From UBA7672 sp030824255 (lineage in GTDB: Bacteria; Pseudomonadota; Alphaproteobacteria; Caulobacterales; Hyphomonadaceae), in NCBI GenBank assembly GCA_942493305.1, contig OW818686.1:2604001-2668000 (forward strand): a stretch of 64,000 nucleotides of DNA. The letters run 5' to 3'. Positions 58,984 to 64,000 of the stretch are shown piece after piece. The position numbers and the translations under genes are program-made. Positions within the stretch are counted from its first letter, which is position 1, and the number at the start of each line of letters is the position of its first letter. The notes below the pieces were generated by a model, which did not search any database, had not been told where the DNA came from, and saw nothing but the letters and a program-made list of their open reading frames with translations.

Positions 58984-61900
58984 CAGTCGCCCCGCTTGCC
59001 AAACCCGCCGCCGCCCGGCGTCTCGATGATGAAAGCATCGTCCGGTTGCATCGTCGCCTGCGCCGTCGCCGACAATTCTTCAACGCGCCCATCCGCGCGC
59101 CGCACGGCATTCCGGCCGGACTTTGCATTGCCGCCGCCGGATACGCCAAACGGGGCTGTTGTCCTGCGGTTGGACAGCATCGCTGCCGTCATAGCCTCCC
59201 TGAAACGCACGACACGCATTGCCCCATCGCCGCCGCGCCATTGCCCGTCACCGCCGGATCCCTGCCGCACGCTGAAACGCTCGATCAGGATGGGATACCG
59301 GATTTCAAGAATTTCGGGATCGGTCAGCCGCGAATTCGTCATGTGCGTCTGCACGACAGACGCGCCGCCAAAGCCATCGCCCGCGCCAGATCCGCCGCAG
59401 ATAGTTTCGTAATACTGGTAGCGGTCATTGCCGAACGTGAAATTGTTCATCGTCCCTTGCGACGCGCCAAGCCTGCCCATGGCGCCATAGAGAGCATCCA
59501 CCACCACCATGCTCGTCTCGACATTGCCCGCCACTACTGCTGCGCCGGGTCGAGGATTGAGGATCGAGCCTTCCGGCACAAGTATATCGATCGGCTTGAG
59601 ACAGCCCTCGTTGAGCGGGATCGCGTCATCCACCAGCGTGCGAAAAACATACAGAACGGCGGAGCGGGTGATAGAGAGCGGCGCGTTGAAATTGCGGGGA
59701 TCCTGCGGTGTTGTGCCTGTGAAATCCACGGTCAGCCGGCGCTGCGTCCTGTTCGGCTTCACGCTCACGCGGATAACCGCGCCATTGTCCATCGGGGCTT
59801 CAAAACTGCCTGGCGCCAGCACATCAATCACGCGGCGGACATGCTCCTCGGCGTTGTCCTGCACGTGGCCCATGTAGGCCGCCACACCCGCGCGTCCGTA
59901 GTGGCGCACAAGCCGTTCCAACTCCTCCGCGCCGCGCCGGCACGCCGCGATCTGGGCGCGCAGGTCGGCGAGGTTCTGGTCGATGTTACGTGCAGGGTGC
60001 GGACCGGATGCAAACAGCGCGCGCGTTTCCGCCTCGCGCAGAACGCTGCCATCCACCAGCAGGAAATTGTCGATCAGCACGCCTTCGTCTTCAACCGTCC
60101 GGCTGTTGGGCGGCATGGAACCGGGCGTGATGCCGCCAATGTCCGCATGGTGCCCGCGCGCCGCCGTGAAGAAGGCCGGCGTCTCGTCGTCATCCAGGAT
60201 AACCGGAGCAATCACCGTGATGTCGGGCAGATGCGTGCCGCCTGCATGGGGAGCATTCAGCATGTAGATGTCTCCCGCCTTCATGCCGCGTCCATCCGCC
60301 CCGCGCTGGCGGATCACCGTGCGGATGCTCTCGCTCATCGAGCCGAGATGAACCGGAATATGCGGGGCGTTGGCGACGAGATCGCCATGCGCGTCAAACA
60401 CCGCGCAGGAGAAATCCAGCCGCTCACGGATGTTCACGGAGGCAGCGCTTGTCTGCAGTGCCAGCCCCATCTCTTCCGCGACCGCCATGAAGCGATTGTT
60501 GAAGATCTCCAGCAGTACGGGATCAACCTGTGTGCCGATGGCTGTTCCTGTCGGCGGAGGATCGATGCGGCGCAGCACTAGATCGCCCGTCGCCATCATC
60601 TCGCCGCGCCAGCCCGCATCCAAGAAAGTCGTGGCGCCGTTCTCCAGCACCAGCGCCGGGCCATCCACGCTGAACCCTGCTGGCATTGCCTCGCGGCGGA
60701 AAACCGGCGCATCGTTCGCGTCGCCGTTTGCCCTGAGTGAAACCGTAGCAAAAGGAAAGGGCGTTCTGCTTGCCATTACGTCCAGCTTCTGTGGCGGCGC
60801 TTCGTCTTCGCCAATCGCTTCCGCCGACAGCTTGCTCACCAGCACCGCGCGCCCGGCGTCGAGGAAGCCGAACCGCGCCTTGTGCGCCAGCTCGAAGTCC
60901 CGCCGCATGGTCTCGGTATCGCTCCACCGGATCGGCAGCGAAGCCTCCGCCCCGTCATAGCGCAGATAGGCTGTCAGCTCGGTCGTCTTCACCGCAACGC
61001 CGCGTGTCGCCAGCGCTTCCGCCGTCTGCGCTATCAATGCTGTGCGCGTGTCGGCAAGATCGCCGCCCAGCTTCTGTTCGATCGACAGCTCCCGCATCGC
61101 GCGCAGATCCGCCAGACCCATCCCCCATGCCGACAGCACGCCCGCCAGCGGATGCAGCAGCACGCTCCGCGCCCCTACCGCGTCGGCCACCGCGCATGCG
61201 TGCTGCCCGCCTGCTCCGCCGAAGGCCGCCAGAACATATTCTCGCGGATCGTAGCCGCGCTGGATCGAGATTTTCCGGATCGCCTCGGCCATGTGCTGGT
61301 TGGCGATAGTGACAAATCCCTCCGCAGCCGCTTCGGGCTGCAGTTCTGCGCCCGTCGCGCGGCTCACCTCGGCGCACAGCTCCTCGAAACGCTGGCGCAC
61401 GACGCCAGCGTCCAGCGGCTGGTTTCCATCCGGACCGAAGATCGAGGGGAAGAATTCAGGCCGTACGCGGCCGAGCAGGACATTGCAGTCCGTGATCGTC
61501 AGCGGTCCGCCGCGCCGGTAGCAGGCCGGGCCCGGATCGGCTCCTGCCGATTGTGGCCCAACGCGCAGACGCGATCCATCGAAGAAGCACACCGATCCGC
61601 CGCCTGCCGCCACCGTGTGGATCTGCAGCATGGGCGTCGTCAGACGTACGCCCGCCACCACTGTGTCGTTTGTCCGCTCGAAAGCTCCGGCATAGTGAGA
61701 CACGTCCGTGGACGTGCCGCCCATGTCGAAACCCAGCGCCTTCCCGAACCCGGCGCGCTTTGCGGCGGCCGCGAGGGCGATAATTCCGCCTGCGGGACCA
61801 GAGAGCACAGCGTCTCGCCCCCGGAATGCACTTGCCGGCGTCAGCCCGCCATTCGACTGCATGAAGTAAAGCCGCGTTGCGGCGTCGAACGCGCTGGCGA

Positions 61901-62558
61901 CACGCTGCACATAGGCGTCCAGTACGGGCGACAGATAGGCGTCTGCGACCGTCGTGTCCGTGCGCGGCACATAGCGCGTCAGGCCAGACACTTCGGAACT
62001 TACCGAGACATTCGCAAAACCCAGCTCCCGCGCAATTGCCGCGATCCGCTGCTCATGCGCCGGCCACGCCCAGCCATGCAGGCAGGCGATCGCGCAACTC
62101 GTCAGGCCCGCATCGCGCGCTGCTTTCAGGTCTGCGTGAACGCGTCCTTCATCCAGCGGCGTCAGAATCTCGCCTTCCGCCGTTACACGCTCCCTCGCTT
62201 CGATCACGTGCGTCTGAAGCTGATCTGGCTTCATGATATGTCGCGCGAAAATATCCGGCCGTGCCTGATTGCCGATCTCCAGCAGGTCGCCAAAGCCTTC
62301 TGTCACCACCAGGAGTGTCGGCGCGCCCTTGCGTTCCAGCAGCGCATTGGTCGCCACGGTCGTACCCATGCGGATGGATGCGATTTCCGTATTGCCATCC
62401 TCGGACAGGATGGTGCGGATGGCTTCCACCGCTGCGTCCGCATACCGGCCGGGGTTTTCCGACAGCAGCTTTCGCACGACTTCCCGGCCGTCAGGCCCGC
62501 GCGCCACGACGTCCGTGAAAGTGCCCCCCCGGTCAATCCAGAAATGCCATCCTGCCAT
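58983..62558 (-). CDS. 5-oxoprolinase (ATP-dependent), HyuA-HyuB fusion
   Basis: 1191 residues from ATG 62558 (frame open further upstream, not family-like). N-terminal HyuA half: IDRGGTFTDVVARGPDG, GFDMGGTSTDVSHY and GAGGQHACAVADAVGARSV (ATP and phosphate binding). C-terminal HyuB half from about residue 675: DPVLLEIFNNRFMAVAEEMG, RERLDFSCAVFD. The ends CGGSGAGDGFGG and GFGKRGD fit the family. Opens 5-oxoproline to glutamate at the cost of ATP. Heads the four-gene operon with the DUF969/979 transporter. Hydantoinase activity is the main alternative; the neighbours favour 5-oxoproline. Confidence 0.9.
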   Translation of the reverse strand: MAGWHFWIDRGGTFTDVVARGPDGREVVRKLLSENPGRYADAAVEAIRTILSEDGNTEIASIRMGTTVATNALLERKGAPTLLVVTEGFGDLLEIGNQARPDIFARHIMKPDQLQTHVIEARERVTAEGEILTPLDEGRVHADLKAARDAGLTSCAIACLHGWAWPAHEQRIAAIARELGFANVSVSSEVSGLTRYVPRTDTTVADAYLSPVLDAYVQRVASAFDAATRLYFMQSNGGLTPASAFRGRDAVLSGPAGGIIALAAAAKRAGFGKALGFDMGGTSTDVSHYAGAFERTNDTVVAGVRLTTPMLQIHTVAAGGGSVCFFDGSRLRVGPQSAGADPGPACYRRGGPLTITDCNVLLGRVRPEFFPSIFGPDGNQPLDAGVVRQRFEELCAEVSRATGAELQPEAAAEGFVTIANQHMAEAIRKISIQRGYDPREYVLAAFGGAGGQHACAVADAVGARSVLLHPLAGVLSAWGMGLADLRAMRELSIEQKLGGDLADTRTALIAQTAEALATRGVAVKTTELTAYLRYDGAEASLPIRWSDTETMRRDFELAHKARFGFLDAGRAVLVSKLSAEAIGEDEAPPQKLDVMASRTPFPFATVSLRANGDANDAPVFRREAMPAGFSVDGPALVLENGATTFLDAGWRGEMMATGDLVLRRIDPPPTGTAIGTQVDPVLLEIFNNRFMAVAEEMGLALQTSAASVNIRERLDFSCAVFDAHGDLVANAPHIPVHLGSMSESIRTVIRQRGADGRGMKAGDIYMLNAPHAGGTHLPDITVIAPVILDDDETPAFFTAARGHHADIGGITPGSMPPNSRTVEDEGVLIDNFLLVDGSVLREAETRALFASGPHPARNIDQNLADLRAQIAACRRGAEELERLVRHYGRAGVAAYMGHVQDNAEEHVRRVIDVLAPGSFEAPMDNGAVIRVSVKPNRTQRRLTVDFTGTTPQDPRNFNAPLSITRSAVLYVFRTLVDDAIPLNEGCLKPIDILVPEGSILNPRPGAAVVAGNVETSMVVVDALYGAMGRLGASQGTMNNFTFGNDRYQYYETICGGSGAGDGFGGASVVQTHMTNSRLTDPEILEIRYPILIERFSVRQGSGGDGQWRGGDGAMRVVRFREAMTAAMLSNRRTTAPFGVSGGGNAKSGRNAVRRADGRVEELSATAQATMQPDDAFIIETPGGGGFGKRGD

Positions 62559-62640
62559 GCAGCCAGCTTTGGAAGGCCAGCAATGCTTTGACAAGCCCGC
62601 CCGGCCGGGCTGATCCTCCGTTCCGGACGAGGGAGAGATC

Positions 62641-64000
62641 ATGAAGCGCAGCACCATCATCGGCGGCCTGCTGGCCATTGCCGCGTCGGCGGGCGCCATC
62701 GCCACTTTCGCCCAGTCTCCCACATCCACGGCCATCGCGCGGGACGCATGGTCGGTGAAAGGCCTCGCCGCACCGGCGGAGATCGTGGTGGATCATTGGG
62801 GCGTGCCCCACATCTTCGCCGCGTCGCAGCGGGATGCCTTCTTCCTGCAGGGCTACAACGCCGCGCGCGACCGCCTCTGGCAGATCGATCTCTGGCGCAA
62901 GCGTGGCCTTGGCCGTCTCTCTGCTTCCTTCGGCCCCGCCTATGTGGAGCAGGACAGGGCGGCGCGCCTCTTCCTCTATCGCGGCGACATGGAAGCGGAA
63001 TGGAACGCCTATTCGCCAGACGCACGCGCCACCGTCGAAGCGTTTGCGGCCGGCATCAACGCCTATGTTGGCGAGGTGAAATCCGGCGCCAAGCCGCTGC
63101 CCGTCGAATTCAAGCTGACCGACTCCCAGCCGGAAGCGTGGATCCCGGAAGACGTGCTGCGCATCCGCAGCCACGCGCTGGTCTCCAACGTCACGTCAGA
63201 AGTCGCGCGCGCCCGCGTTGCCTGCGTCGGCGGCATCGAGGCGGATGAACTACGTCGCAAGCTCAATCCCGATGGCCACAAGCGCGTCATCCCCGCTGGC
63301 CTCGATCCGTGCGACATTCCCGAGGATGTGCTCGGCGACTACGTCCTCGCGACGCAGCAGGTGGACTTCGCCCCGCTCTCCGCGGAGCAGCGCGCCGCCG
63401 CCGATCCCGCCACGCAGCTGGCCAATGTGATGGAGGCCCAGCTCTACGAAGGCTCCAACAACTGGGTCGTCGCCCCCGGCAAGACGGAAAGCGGTCGTCC
63501 CATCATGGCGAACGATCCCCATCGCCAGCTCGGCGTGCCCTCGCTCCGCTATGTCGTGGGTCTTTCCGCGCCCGGCATGGAGATCATCGGCGCGGGCGAG
63601 CCCGCCTTGCCCGGCGTGTCGCTCGGCCACAACAACGACATCGCTTTCGGCATCACGATCTTCGCAATGGATCAGGAAGACCTGTACGTCTACGAAACCA
63701 ACCCGCGCGATCCCGACGCCTACCGTTACAGGGGCAAGTGGGAGAAGATGAAAGTCACGCGCGAGACGATCGATGTGAAGGGTGAAGCCCCGCGTGAGGT
63801 CGCGCTGAAATTCACGCGGCACGGCCCGATGCTGAAAGCAGATGGGGTCAAGAACCGCGCGTATGCGATGCGCAGCGTCTGGTTCGAGCCGGGCGTCGCC
63901 GGCTATTTCGGCGCCTCCCGTCTCACGCACGCGAAGGACTGGAAGGACTTCAAGGCCGCCAGCAATGCGTGGGGCGCTCCGCCGCTGAATCTCGTCTACG
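62641..64000 (+). CDS. Penicillin acylase family protein (partial)
   Basis: Runs off the window; 453 residues visible from ATG 62641, with GGGAGAG upstream. Signal peptide to about residue 25 (GLLAIAASAGAIATFAQ). Ntn-hydrolase of the S45 family: an alpha-chain domain with DHWGVPHIFAASQRDAFFLQ and DRLWQIDLWRKRGLGRLSA, a spacer, then the autoproteolysis site YEGSNNWVVAP where Ser272 becomes the N-terminal nucleophile. NDPHRQLGVPSLRY follows. Such enzymes hydrolyse beta-lactam amide side chains, cephalosporins or acyl-homoserine lactones, acting in the periplasm. Divergent from 5-oxoprolinase across 82 bases. Confidence 0.92.
   Translation, partial: MKRSTIIGGLLAIAASAGAIATFAQSPTSTAIARDAWSVKGLAAPAEIVVDHWGVPHIFAASQRDAFFLQGYNAARDRLWQIDLWRKRGLGRLSASFGPAYVEQDRAARLFLYRGDMEAEWNAYSPDARATVEAFAAGINAYVGEVKSGAKPLPVEFKLTDSQPEAWIPEDVLRIRSHALVSNVTSEVARARVACVGGIEADELRRKLNPDGHKRVIPAGLDPCDIPEDVLGDYVLATQQVDFAPLSAEQRAAADPATQLANVMEAQLYEGSNNWVVAPGKTESGRPIMANDPHRQLGVPSLRYVVGLSAPGMEIIGAGEPALPGVSLGHNNDIAFGITIFAMDQEDLYVYETNPRDPDAYRYRGKWEKMKVTRETIDVKGEAPREVALKFTRHGPMLKADGVKNRAYAMRSVWFEPGVAGYFGASRLTHAKDWKDFKAASNAWGAPPLNLVY

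Overview
The window is a compact, GC-rich stretch of a bacterial chromosome with no mobile elements or CRISPR. Gene content points to a stalked, surface-attaching alphaproteobacterium of the Caulobacterales/Hyphomonadaceae type. The main reason is the gene order hfsE-G-H-C-B-A-D (22428-29940), the order of the Caulobacter holdfast polysaccharide cluster. A lone motB, a recO-parC junction, a large TonB-dependent receptor and an alphaproteobacterial glycerol-type ABC operon agree. This assignment is inferred from gene content only.

Layout. 1-2487: end of recO, then parC. 2484-8012: a minus-strand trehalose operon (otsB, a GH15 glycosidase, otsA, each junction overlapping by ATGA) diverging from a GPH-type sugar symporter. 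8020-16494: housekeeping and accessory genes: an FAD monooxygenase with a GNAT acetyltransferase, lemA with a GNAT, the N-end-rule transferase bpt, motB, a flavin reductase, a RibD-like reductase, a beta-hydroxyacid dehydrogenase, the ribosome-rescue factor arfB and another GNAT. 16592-20415: a GGDEF/EAL protein with degenerate motifs, a 2-oxoglutarate/Fe(II) oxygenase whose gene contains an 11-G tract, an unlisted 50-codon ORF coupled to a GNAT gene, and a Sel1-like small protein behind a palindrome-rich region. 20468-22355: a D-amino-acid operon (PLP desulfhydrase, small membrane protein, Asp/Glu racemase). 22428-29940: the holdfast locus without hfsF. 29980-32582: EmrAB-type efflux pair. 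32655-36851: redoxin lipoprotein and TonB-dependent receptor.

37294-43800 is a glycerol-type ABC importer operon (glpS, T, P, Q, two extra small membrane genes, the DUF2160 gene glpU, glpV). Its two ATPases carry complementary motif losses. A 445-base gene-free stretch with two terminators follows, then tRNA-Ser(GCU) at 44246-44335. 44434-48226 is a copper module: a cupredoxin-like protein, convergent with a multicopper oxidase and an SCO-cytochrome c fusion. 48510-53231 is xdhABC (xanthine dehydrogenase). 53334-56307 is an ECF sigma factor paired with a transmembrane Ser/Thr kinase. 56304-62558 is a minus-strand 5-oxoproline operon (5-oxoprolinase, DUF969/DUF979 transporter pair, DUF2891). 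A truncated penicillin-acylase gene runs off the right end.

Packing is very tight: many operon junctions are ATGA or TGATG overlaps, and two convergent pairs overlap at their stop codons (2484-2487 and 56304-56307). Most probable starts were chosen from Shine-Dalgarno position and family N-termini, because many reading frames stay open far upstream of the real start.
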